In this document: positions 12,346-23,963 of the stretch, piece after piece | Position numbering within the stretch: position 1 is the first letter of the stretch | How the letters are laid out: the number at the start of each line of letters is the position of its first letter | Source of the DNA: Polyodon spathula | Taxonomy: Eukaryota > Chordata > Actinopteri > Acipenseriformes > Polyodontidae | DNA: 64,000 nt | Reading direction: 5' to 3' | Assembly (NCBI RefSeq): GCF_017654505.1 | Contig: NC_054558.1 | Span: forward strand, 13,930,278 to 13,994,277 | The notes under the pieces: model-generated | What the model saw: only the letters and a program-made list of their open reading frames with translations | What the model was told of the DNA's origin: nothing | The model's database searches: none | Made by a program: the position numbers and the translations under genes

Positions 12346-13209
12346 GTTACAATCTAATAAAATAAAACTACTTTGGTGTCTAGCTAATAAACTACATCAT
12401 AATGACTTTGAAATTAAGCAAATTAAACTTGACAAAAATAATTCAAAAATATTGATATATCAGTGCTTGTATTTCTTGTCAAACTGGATGTATTCTTGCA
12501 GAGTTCAACATCTCACTCTGGTCTAGACTGAACACGCTCTGTTCTTAGAGAAACTGTTTCCACAGGGGGCCTTTTTTTCATGCACCAGGAAGTTATATCA
12601 GTAAAAAACTGTAGTCTCAAAATTGAGGGTTGGATGTAAGGGAGAGACATAATGATTTTAATGTTCAGACGTTAAGAGACTAAACATTACATCAGAGAAC
12701 AGATGAAATGTGCACAAAACAAAGATAAGCACAAGAAGGATATGAATTGCCAGCTAGAGCAGGAAGGGATATGGGCGATATCAAACATCTTATGATATGC
12801 CACGACATCAATGAACTTCAAGATCTTTATTTTATTTATTTATTTTTTAATATGATTTCCATTGAATTTATCATTGTTTATAAAAAAAGTTAAAACAGGT
12901 ATAAATCAGTGAAATTTCCCAGTTTTCCGGGTTAATATCATAGCAATACTAAGGAACAGTCAGACAAACAGCTCCCCTGTTTCTATTCCTTGTGAATGCA
13001 AACAATATGAAGATGGCAAAGTTAACCTGACTCAGTACATAAGTTCAGTTAAACAGACAGCTCCAATTTACACTAAAATAAATACAAATACATTATTTAT
13101 GTACATGTGTCTGTGCAATTATAATCATAGGTTTTCTTGGTGTAAATCAGTGTTTTCACACGCTTGGGTCAGAATCTATAATGATCAATCTACGGCTTTT
13201 GTTGTTCTG

Positions 13210-13440
13210 TGCTGGGCTGTGGTTAACTTTGTCAACTCCTTTTCAGGACATGTTTAACCATTCTTTGTTCTGAGAATAAATAGATTCCCTCAATCTTCAG
13301 ATCTCATGCCTTTCATCCCTGGGAATAGTCTTGTTGCACTTTGCTGGATCCAAAGTCTTCTTTTTAGTGTGGGGACCAGAAGTGAACCTAATATCCTCTA
13401 GCACAGTCTCAACAGTATACAGAAGACACATACAATTGAA
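13210..13440 (-). pseudogene. CR1/L2-like LINE C-terminal fragment, minus strand
   Basis: Minus-strand translation contains VHFWSPH, KEDFGSSKVQQDYSQG and IEGIYLFSEQ in partly shifted frames. These align by eye with the EYCVQFWSPHYKKD...LFSLEQ region of CR1 ORF2. Highly degraded and old. Confidence 0.6.
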
Positions 13441-14284
13441 TCAAAGGAACCTTTTAGTTGTAGGGAACTGTCTTGGTCAAAACTAATTAGGGTGTTGTAA
13501 TAATAGATGGCATGAAGGTTATTGCTAATTGTGATGATGAATTAGTGGCATGGTCACCATCTTGGGGTCTGTTTGCACTTCTTAAACCTGCAGCCGCTAC
13601 AAACACATGCTGGAAGTGAACCATCGACCTGAAGGTGAAAGGTATCCCATGTGATTTCCGAACACAAAGCTAACTTGACTCTTATTTATAATGATCCTCT
13701 GAAGTAGGGTGCAGTAGTGGCCTGCCTCATTAAAAATTCTAAGGTAGATTGATTTATGCACAATCCTTCTAGGTAACAGGTACATCTGGATAAATGTCTA
13801 CCGATTACATGTGAATTATTACCCTTTTCATCTTGCTGTTCAAGTATTTTTTAAACAGATTTGTTTTCTTGAATAATAACTCTTTCTTTTTCTGTTTTGA
13901 ACTCTGATTTCCCTCCACTAGTACTTGTATGCATGAACTGAACTTCTGAACTGAGCTATATGACTCCTATATAGTATGTTTTAATTTGCTGTGTTGTTAA
14001 TGTTGTTGATGTTTTGCTATATGGGGAGCACTATAATGCACAATTTATAAATGTTTCTTTTGCCTTTTCTTTACAGTTTACGTTTACAAGTATTTGGAAA
14101 CTTACTTACCAAAACATCTGCACCAAGATTAATAACAATTTAAGAAATGACACCAGGGTAAGAGATTAAAACTGACAACCACACACTTGTCTTAGATAGT
14201 TCATTTTGTTATTACAACGGTCAACAAAATGATACTTTTGCAACACTGTGAGTGGCAGCCTCTGTGCACACAGACCCTGTAGTG

Positions 14285-14700
14285 TTAAGAGTCCAATGGA
14301 ATCCTCATTGGTGGGTCTTGACAACATAGAATACCGGTCTCTTCCACAATACCAAAAGAAAACTGTGGCCGTGCGAGAGTCCAACGAAGCAACAAGACTA
14401 ATCCCAGGGCTTAAAGGAATGAGTTCTGAAGATAGGCTGAGAGAACTGAATCTATTTAGCACAGACAAAGTTGAATCAGGGGGAACTTGATCTAATCTTT
14501 AAAATCTTAAAAGGAGTAGATAATGTTTACCCTTGCCAATACTTCAAGCACAGCACAGAAAACAAGACCAGGGGACACACTGTTGAAAATGAAGTGGAGA
14601 TTAAGACAGAGGGAAGAAGACACTTCTTCACTCAGAGTGGTGAGGGTATGGAATGGATTACTTAGCCACATTGTTGATGCTGAATAATCTTGTGTTCTAA
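14285..14700 (+). pseudogene. CR1/L2-like LINE C-terminal fragment
   Basis: Plus-strand frames give EATRLIPGLKGMSSEDRLRE, LNLFS, then after a frame change LIFKILKGVDNVYPCQYFK and EGRRHFFTQSGEGMEW. This is the conserved end of CR1-type ORF2, with frameshifts. Only the last few hundred bases are present, as in typical 5'-truncated copies. Confidence 0.8.
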
Positions 14701-17700
14701 CATCTCAGCCATTGTGCAGATCTAGTCCTGGATAGGCAATGATGGTTAAGTGGAGATTGCTTTTTACTTTAGAAGCTTATATCAGCATTAGTACTGTTAA
14801 TACAGCCCCTGCTTCTCTCTTTTTTTTAAAATAAAATATATTACTTCCTGTGCTTTTCCTTTCTGATAGCAGCCAGGACTTTTAAGTTATTCTGACCTAA
14901 AGCAGAGGAAGTGATGAGGTACATCGTTATTATCTGTATAAAAGTAAAAGTGCATGAGAGGGGTATGAGGGATTATGTTTGTAGTGCTGATAAGTGGTAA
15001 GAGAATGTGTAAGTAAGCCTTGATTATCACTCCCTCAGGGACCCTGATCATGTCTGTTTGTCACACTACATGGTACCAAACTTCACTAAACTTATCATGT
15101 ACTCTTTTAGTCATTTCGGATTGCAGTTGGTTATAATTGGATAAACTCCAATGTAAACTGTACATTCACTCTCACGTTCTTTGTTTCAAGTACTGCGTGT
15201 GATAATGAGGACCATCTGAATGTCCCTGCACTGGTTTTAATTCTATAGAATAATATTATGAAAGTCACTGAAGAACCTCAACCAGCACTCAAACAATCAA
15301 TCTGTGAGAATAAGTAATATATGGAAGGGTCAACTCTGAAATGTACAGTAAATACCTGAATAATGTTCCAGTATATTTCCTCTCTCCCTACATTGCTTTT
15401 CTTTCATAATATTCCCAGAAGAGCTGCTGAGTTATCAGTGTTCAGTAAAGGTTGTTTTGGTGAATAGTTTGCATGCCTGCCTTTCCATTATGGTGCTGCA
15501 TATTTACGAAGTGAAAGGCCTGTGCAGTTCCCTCTCAATCAGGGTGATGTATGAGCTTGTTGATTGGTTGGACACATTACATGAACCAGAAGATGTGTTA
15601 TCTGATGAAAATTGCTTAATTTAATATCCTGCTCCAACCAATCTTTTGCTGTGCTTGGGATTTTGCCAGGGAATGATTTTACTTACCTGTCAACAGGATG
15701 AAATTCACTCTTGTTCACGTAGAGGAAGAAAGCACTGTCTTCAGCTTGAGCTAGGGTGGCAATGCAGTGGTACAAGAGCTTACCACATTGCTCCAAATCT
15801 GATCTTTTTTGGTTTAGTGGTGAGCACAAATAGGGGTTTATTCAATTAATCTTACTGCACAAAACCATCAGGGACAAACCATCAGGGAGAGTTTATCCAC
15901 TTTCGCAGACCCTAGTGGCATCCAGTGAGCTCAGGTGAACATATGCAAGGCATTTGCTCTCAAGCTCCTGGGTGTAAAGAAGTGATCGGCTTGGTCTTGG
16001 GATCGGTTGATGTCCACTGATCTTCAGTTCTCGTGGGATGCTCTGGGGAAATGCTGCTGTGAGGGGAAAAGGGGATCTATTAAAAACAATCCTGAGAGAA
16101 TATTTCCCACCTCTGAAGTAATCAGATTGCTGGGTTTAATAGTCATAAGCATAGGGTACAAACGAAAGGAGGTTATGAGGTTTATTAATGCACTTCTTTA
16201 CACAGGGCGATAAGGCTGCATAGGTCATTGCATTCCCACAAGCTAGAGAGCAAAATTCAAATGGGGATGCCTGGATGACTGTGTTGAGCTCTTTTTTTTT
16301 TCTTTTGTGTGTAGTTCAGTGGCTTTTACAAACGCATGCATTTAGCTTATATGTTGACTATGGTATACCATTGTTTTGTTCGTTTTTGAAAATCAATAAA
16401 AATTATTGATCTAAAAAAAAAGAAGAAATCATCCAGAAACTAGATTTAGAAAGTGCAAACAAGGAACATGATCCCACATGGAAATGTTGCCAGACAAAAG
16501 GTTAATAGGTTTTTCCAGTTCACAACTGTTGCTTTCCAAGTCAGCGGAAGAGAAAGAGGCAAAGAGGGACTGAGAAACAAACAACTTCATGTCAATAATA
16601 CGGTGGATACTGGATACTGGTTCCATACTGTCATCTCACCAAAACCACAACAGAAACAAACTGGTAAGAATATCCATCATTGAAAAAAGCTATCTACTTT
16701 AGCATTAAGGAAAAATAAATATTATTTACAAAATGAAATAATTTTCTCATCCATGTATTATTGTTTGGTTACCGATTCTTATTTGTTTTTCATCACATCC
16801 TTAAAACTTATATTTAAGTTTCAGCTAGGTTCATAGCATAAACCATTAGAGGATGCTTCTAGTTAGTTCCACAGAAAGCTTTTCATCAATGTGAGTCCAA
16901 GGGTAAGAGAGTGAGAATATTATTTTGGGCCTTGCTTTTAACACCTGTGCGGTTTTCGCTTCTGGCAACTTCATTGTGGTGGGCTAGTTGAGTTAATTGC
17001 TGCTGCTAACGAGATGCAAATTTTTTTAAAATATGTTTCCAGGATACCAAAAATTATACAGTGGCAGGACAAACTGAGCTCTGATTGGTCATCCTTGCAC
17101 TAGCCCTGTGATGGTAACCCTGCATAACATCACAGATCTAGTACAAGCAACCTCATGTGTCAACATGAAGAGGTGTACATTAGCGCTTTGTTTAACTTTT
17201 TAAAGTTACATTTCCTGTTGAAGGGTATTTTTGTATGAAAAACAATTCTGAACTTTTCATATTTTTTAGACAATAACTCTTCCTGAGCATATTTTTTCAA
17301 AGGCCTCAGCTTGGATAGTTTATTTGGGGTGGGTTCTAACATTTAAGGTGACTCCTTAAATGTTCTATAAAGAAAGAGGGTCAAGGCCACAGGGGAAAGG
17401 GTTAATGATCTTCTCTTCCTGCTGGACAGCAAGCCTTTCAGGTTTGATAAGAGGTTTTTGTGTAGGCAGGTACCACAAAGATCAAAGTTTTACCCAGAAC
17501 CACGCATCGTTGTGGCAGGTCAGGTGTCAGGGTTGAAAGGTGTTCTGCTGCAGAGGCTGGCTTTGGTTCTCTGCTGCTCTTTACTTTCTGTCCATCTTCT
17601 TTTGAAAGATAGAGGCCTGGGAGTTGTCAGTAATGCTGGTCTGCTGGTCTGCGTAGCTTCTGGTGGACAGATTTCTTCTCCCCTTTTTATTTCAATGAAC

Positions 17701-18208
17701 ACAGCTACAGTAACAGATAAGGGTCTTATTTACCACAGTAAACATGTAGAAGTGGTAGCTATTGAGGGGGGCTCATTGAAAGGTGTGTTATACAATATTT
17801 GTTAGTAACTTGCAAGCTAATGCAATATGTGACCCTGTAATCTATTCATCCATATACAGCACCTGCATTTTTCCTCAGACCTGCTATACACATTATTTGG
17901 CATGTAGGAATTTCCTTTTATATGTAGACAGCAGGTTTGGTGCCTCTGCTGCATACAGAATCAATTGGCAATGCTGCATACAGCAATCTAATTAACAGTT
18001 TAAAATGTTAAAATCAATTATAAATACCACTGACCCAATACTGCAATAAGCAGTGACCCAATATTATCATCTCTTACAATAACGATGGAGATCTCATTAT
18101 ATTGCTGTGATAATGCCTGCTCCAGTTGTCACAGAATTCTTATATTACTGTAAATCACTGCTCTCCTCAAAAATTCTAGAACAAAATCTAGAATGAAAGC
18201 TATGAATA
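14701..18208. other. Intergenic sequence, no gene seen
   Basis: Mixed AT-rich sequence. The 115-codon frame near 17458-17805 has no recognisable motif and no splice or promoter context, so it is not called a gene. Confidence 0.55.
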
Positions 18209-18213
18209 AGCGA

Positions 18214-18899
18214 TGTGAAAGGATTGACTATTGTCGTGATGTTAGGAATGGTTATTATAGGAATAATGATGGTGAAAATGATAACAGTAAATTAGTATTA
18301 ATAATGTGGAGGTTGCGCCTGGCTCCAATGTTCCCTCTCACCCACCCTTATGATTTTTGTTTTGTCGAATGGACCCCTATGGGTTCCATTCTCAGCGGGA
18401 GGATATGTGGCAAAGCGTAAGCCCTGCACATGGGGAAAAATGTAGTTTATTGTATGTTTTTGGGTTAATTGTTAATATATTGATTTAATTAATTGTTTAG
18501 CAGCTGTGGCGCACTGCCGGGGACAATTACCAGCCCCCCCCCCACCCCCCCGGTGCGTGGAGCAGCAGCTGAAAGCAATCAGCTGTTCCAGCAGGTGGGT
18601 GGGCGTGTCTCAGCGGAGGGTCAGTATAAAAGCATGGCGATCGCTGTGATCGGGGCTGCTGCAAGGCCTGCTGTTTTCACGGCACCTTTGATTTATAGTT
18701 TGTGGTGTTGTGGTTTATTTTGCATTTTTGTACAGCTTGATGGTAACGTAACGTGACCACCTTTATTTTACTTTCGTTTTCATTTGTGTTAATAAATCCT
18801 GCACGCCTGTGCCGGCGTTTCAACATCAACACCACGTCTGTCTCTGTGTGCTTGAACAGTGGCTACCCACACGCGTGACACGAGGAAGACCCTGTCACA
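18214..18899 (+). mobile_element. Solo LTR with 5-bp target-site duplication (separate family)
   Basis: The 686-bp segment starts TGTGAAAGG, ends CCCTGTCACA, and is flanked by AGCGA at 18209-18213 and 18900-18904. It has TATAAAA at 18622 and AATAAA at about 18790 on the plus strand, about 165 bp apart. It includes a C-rich run at 18534-18551. It is not obviously related to the other LTRs here beyond the terminal TGTGA/TCACA. Confidence 0.8.
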
Positions 18900-19739
18900 A
18901 GCGACTTTCACTATTAATAATAATTGTTTTTTGTTGTATTCAATATTCCTTAACAGAGATACAGTACTTCAGGTAGGATACACCTTTTTCTGTTAGAAAA
19001 TATCTGAACACAGACTACCTTACCTAAAAGAAGGATCGTTTGTCCAAGATTGGTGCTAATCGGGACCTTTGAAAATAGTCTTTAAAGTTTAAAACAGACT
19101 AGACAACACTACTGCAATATACAGATTTTATAGACACTGCATTTGTAGGTCTTTGGCCTCGCCTTTCAAGGTACTCCTGCCCATGAATTGGTTCACAGAT
19201 AAGTGGAGAGGCTGATCACAGGGAAGCCATGGGCAGGAGGGCAGGATGAGGATCAGACTTCTTTTGCTGATCATTGGATGTATTGTTTATTGAGGGAACA
19301 AATAACAAACTAGCTATTCGATTGATAATTTAGTCTGGGATTGTAAGCGTCTAAAATTTGCTTCATGTTTACGTGCTATGATCTAAAGTTAAAGTGAGTT
19401 TCCTGCCAGAACCGTTGCTTTGCTCAATTTCTAATTGCAACAGACCACTGTTTAAAGGGCATCACTGTACCTCAGCAGCGGACCTTGTCTGTCTGGTAAG
19501 CACCGTCACCTACGGCTCGCTATTGCATCTTATATATCACACTAAAGTATGAATGCAGTGAATACAGTCCTATCTCAGAAAAAAATGAATACTCCAACAT
19601 CGTGATGTGTCAGTTTTTGCATATCCAGGATTTGGAAGCAGATCGCTGTCTGTATTGCATGAGTGGGGAATTTGATATCTGGAATGCTATCACATATACC
19701 ACATTGCATATTCAAAATACTGCTATCCAATATACTGCA

Positions 19740-19975
19740 AATGAGAAAACACATTTAATAACATAATTAAAGTTATGAATGGCAGGAGGCCATAAAGCCC
19801 ATTAATGATAAAATAATTCTTATCTGCTGAGTCATGCCAGGACTTTGATTAAAGAATCCCAAAACCCATTCAATACTCTTACCACTGTGTAAAGAAAGTA
19901 TAGCCTGCTCTCTCTCCACTCAATTTCCAACTATGTCTTCTGGTCCTGGTCTATCTGTTACACATGGATTTGTAA
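19740..19975 (-). pseudogene. LINE 3'-end fragment, minus strand
   Basis: On the minus strand the sequence reads as a degraded LINE C-terminal tail (TRTRRHSWKLSGERAGYTFF-like), followed by AT-rich sequence. It lies tail to tail with the plus-strand fragment at 19985. Confidence 0.5.
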
Positions 19976-19984
19976 GGCCTAGGA

Positions 19985-20345
19985 TTAACTTTGTTGGCTT
20001 CTTTTGAGACAGGAAGGTACAGAGAAGGGCAGGTTAAATGATTAAATCTCTTCAGCTCAGAAAAAAGAAGGGAAAGAGGGGATTTGATTGAAGTCTTAAT
20101 GGTATAGATAAAGTTAACTGAAGACACTGCTTCAAAATAAACACAGAGAGAAGAACAAGATGGCAGAAATAAAAGTTGAGTAAAAGGATGTTTAGAACAG
20201 AAAGCAGGAAGCACTTTTTTACACAGTTATAAATGCATGGAATAGCTTGGCAGGTGAAGTAGGATCTAAAACACTGGAAACATTTAAAAAAAAAAAACTA
20301 AAAAAAACCACTAGATTCTGTGGTTTTAAAATAGAAGAGGGTAGA
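19985..20345 (+). pseudogene. CR1/L2-like LINE 3' fragment
   Basis: Translated pieces resemble the extreme C-terminus of CR1/L2 ORF2: KRGDLIEVL..., then RTESRKHFFTQ. The downstream sequence is A-rich. It is broken by stops and lies directly upstream of the larger LINE, from which it is a separate insertion. Confidence 0.65.
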
Positions 20346-20350
20346 AACAG

Positions 20351-23160
20351 TTGGGTTTAGATAGGCAGAGACAGGGAAAAAATAAATTTAGTCAAACACA
20401 ACCACCAGAAATCAAAATGTTAGAAATGACAAATGCCTGCTTCCTAATGCAATTTGTCAATGCACCGAGGGGGGGGGGGGGCATGCTTGATTTAGTCTTT
20501 TCAAATAATGAAGACAGAATAACTAAAACAAAGGTCAGAGAACCATTGACAAACTCAAATCACAACATGGTCTCATCTGAAGTGCTTTTAAAAACCCAAA
20601 AAGTAACAATTTAAAAAAGGCAAACTATGAAGGAATGAAACAGAGACTAACAGAAGCAGACTGGAGTAAAATACAAGAAACATCCACAGAAAGGTTGGCT
20701 ATTTTTAAAATGTAGTACTACAGGCACAAAACAAACACATTCCAAAAGTAGATAAATCAAAATCTAAAACAATATGGCCAAAATGGTTTAATAGATCAAT
20801 TAAAACAAAAATATTCAGAGAAAAAATGCACTTTACAGAGTGTTTAAAAGGGACCAAGAACAAAGTACACAGAAAGAGTACTTGAAACTGCAATAAGCCA
20901 AAATGGAAGTTATAAAGGCCAAGAGAGAGATATAAATCAACATTGCTGTGAGGCGAGAGTGTATTAAATGGAATGTCCAGACAGTAATTTATGTGTACAG
21001 AAATAAAATAATTTATTTTTATTATCTATACACAACAAAATAATTAAATAACAAAAGAAAACCAAATGGTGTGAGGGAAGGAGTGCAGGGGTGAAATTCA
21101 AAACAGACCGTGATAACTCGTCTTTAATCGTCTTCGTGGCAAACCATACATAAACAAAAAAAGACAAAAGAAATGTTAGTGTTTTTTTTAAAAATCCCGC
21201 TGCACCAAACTAGTCTCTCCCTCCACCCGTTACTCCTCCTATTTTACTTTCGGACCAACCCTGAACACAGTAGTACGTTCCCTTTAGTATGTAATGTCCC
21301 ACCTCTGTAGTCAGTGGAACACCAATCCCCAACTGACAAGTGTCCTTATCCTTCACTTGACTCCAGTGGCTGAAATTTACATACTCGTACTTCCACCCCT
21401 CACCAAGGTGCCGCTCCTCAAAAGATGACTTTTGCCATGGTCACGAGATCTTGGTAAGAGAAGTCCCAAGTTGGTTTGATGCCATCTACTGTCGGGAGGC
21501 TGAATCACAGACCAAAATCCCTTTGACTCATCACAATTGCCAAGGAGGCTAAAACTAATTACAAAACTTTTTTCCAATATTATAACAGCAAAAGAACATT
21601 GAAGGAGGAACTAAACTATCTAAGAGATTCAAATAGAACATCATAGATGAAGTGAAAAAATAGCAAATATATTAAATGATTACTTTTCACAAGTTTTTTA
21701 CAAAGGAGGATAGAGACAACATGGCCCACATGTCAACCTGTTCCTATCAAGTTTTAAGTAACTTTAGTATAACAGAGGCATAACTGTTACAGGGACTAGG
21801 AGCTCTTAAAATTAACAAATCCCTTGGCCTGGATGATATCATCCCTATAGCTCTCAAAGAAATGAAAGAAGTTATTTACAAACCGCTAACCAAGATCATG
21901 AAACAGTCTTTTGAGAAAGGGGTTGTACCAGAGACTGGAAATTTTCAAACGTAATACCGATCCACAAAAAGGGAGAGAAAACCGAACCAGGAAACTAAAG
22001 ACCAATAAGCCTGACTTTTATTATAAGTAAACTTAGGGAAACTATAATAAGATCCAAAATGGAAAATTACCTATATAGTAACAATATCCTGGGAGACAGT
22101 CAGCATGGTTTTAGGAAAGGGGGACCGTGTCTAACTTATCTGCTTGATTTTTTTGAGGATGCAACATCGAGAATGGATAATCGCAAAGCATATGACATAG
22201 TTTATGAAGATTTCCAGAAAGCTTTTGACAAAGTCCTGCATAAATGATTAATTCTCATACTGAACCCAGCAGGGATTCAAGGAAATGCATGCACATGGAT
22301 TAGGGAGTGGTTAACATGTAGAAAACAGAAAGTACTGATTAGAAGAGAAACCTCAAAATGGAGCGAGATAACCAGTAGAATACCACAGGGATCAGCATTA
22401 GGTCTTCTGCTCTTCTACATTAATGACTTAGATTCTGTTATAGTAAGCAAACTTGTTAAATTTGCAGATGACACAAAAATAGGAGTGGTGGCAAACACTG
22501 TTGCAACAGCAAAGGTCATTCAGAATGATCTACACATCATTCAGAACTGGGCAGACACATGGCAAATGACATTTAATATAAAAAAGTGTAAGGTATTGCA
22601 CACAGGCGATAAAAATTTCCCTTATAAATACCATGTGGGAAACATTGAAACATTTAAAAAAATTTTGGAGTTTATGTTGACTCAGAAATGTCTTCATCTC
22701 GACAATGTGGGGAAGCTATAAAAAAGAACAACAAAATGCTTGGATATATAGTAAAAAGTGTTGAAATCAAGGGACGTAATATTTCCAATGCATTAGTAAG
22801 ACCTCATCTAGAATATTGTGTTCAGTTCTGATCATCTCACTACAAAAAGGATATTGCTGGTCTAGAAAGAGTGGAAAGAAGAGCGACCAAAATCATCCCT
22901 GGTTTAAAAGGCATGTCATATGAAGACAGGCTTAAAGAATTGAATCTATTCAGTCTTGAACAAAGAAGACTACACGACAATCTGATTCAAGCATTCAAAA
23001 TTCTAAAAGGTATTGACAATGTTGACCAGGCGACCTGAAAAAAGAAACAAGGACCAGGGTTCAGAAAATGAGATTAGTTAAAGGGGCATTAGAACAGAAA
23101 ATAGGAGGGACTTTTTTACACAGAGAATTAGGTTGTTGTTTTATAAACAGTAAAACTAAA
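20351..23160 (+). pseudogene. CR1/L2-like LINE ORF2, degraded, reverse transcriptase recognisable
   Basis: Plus-strand pieces give the end of an endonuclease domain (MLDLVFSNNEDRI..., SNHNMVSS), then reverse-transcriptase blocks: KINKSLGLDDIIP, SQHGFRKGGPCLTYLLDFF, DFQKAFDKVLH, RIPQGSALG, and the catalytic FADDTK at 22461-22478. The C-terminal tail includes NNKMLGYI, LVRPHLEYCVQF and LKGMSYEDRLKELNLFS. Several in-frame stops and frameshifts break it, the 5' half is missing, and a solo LTR splits it at 20.95-21.54 kb. It is a dead 5'-truncated LINE. Confidence 0.88.
20947..21535 (-). mobile_element. Solo LTR nested in a CR1-like LINE, with 5-bp target-site duplication
   Basis: This 589-bp insertion has ends TGTGAGG / CATCACA. 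ATTGC occurs at 20942-20946 and 21536-21540. The host LINE reading frame resumes on the far side at the duplicated ATTGC, which independently confirms the insertion boundaries. The minus orientation is a guess from A/T-rich poly(A)-like sequence near its left end. Confidence 0.88.
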
Positions 23161-23235
23161 AGTGGGTCTTTGTCTTACATGGCTCATAGGAATAGAATAA
23201 AAAAGTATTATTTTAATTTTACTCATTTGTAAGCT

Positions 23236-23853
23236 TGTGACAAAGAGCCTGCCCTTGTGTGTATTTTCTGTATGTGTTGTGTGTGGTGTGTTAAATGTTG
23301 GTGTATAGGCATTGGTACACGGGATATAAATGGGTCTGTGTTTCACGTGTGTTTAAAAATGTGTAATTGTATTTAGGCATGGGATTGTACAGCACTTCAC
23401 GTGCAAGTAAAAAGTAATATGTGAGCACAGGGAATTGCACTTTATTAAGTCACATGCAGTTGTACTGCGACTCCAGTTTAATGATTGATTAGCAATCGAG
23501 TCTTGGTACAGCTGCATAAAAGCTGCATGTTTTCACCCACTCAGGGTTGTGTGTTCGGTGAGTGGAGAACATGATTGGAGATGGAGGTAATAATTGTGAT
23601 AGGAATAATTGTATTGAAAATATCTGCTCACCGTGTTTTGTGTAGTGTTAGTCCATTTTGTTTATCTCTTTTGTTTTGGCGAATGTGCCGTGTCCTTGTA
23701 TTTTTGTTTGTTACAACCTTTTTATTTTCTGTTCTGTTTATTCATTAAATGTTGAGCGAAAGCAATCGCTCAGCTCCACCAAACTCCATCTCTCTCTATT
23801 GCTTATTTCCTGGTTCTGGTCTGAAGTCACCCACTCCAGCTGTCTTTGTGACA
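23236..23853 (+). repeat. 5' LTR of the 23.2-26.5 kb element
   Basis: Ends TGTGACA...TGTGACA. A CATAAAA box (about 23514) precedes an ATTAAA poly(A) signal (about 23743), consistent with transcription in the plus direction. It differs from the right LTR at scattered positions, so the insertion is not brand new. Confidence 0.9.
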
Positions 23854-23963
23854 TGTGTTATCAGACCCTGGGCTTACCAGCGCCCCCTAGACCCAGACCA
23901 GAGCAGGAACAGCAATTTCTTGTTTAAAAAAAACAAAAAAACCCCCAACAAAAACAAAAAAAA

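Noticed and set aside
17458..17805. 115-codon plus-strand ORF
   Set aside because: No motif, no codon pattern and no exon context; treated as chance.
18493..18756. 87-codon ORF with an apparent TATA box and poly(A) signal nearby
   Set aside because: The TATA and AATAAA belong to the solo LTR at 18214-18899; no protein similarity seen.
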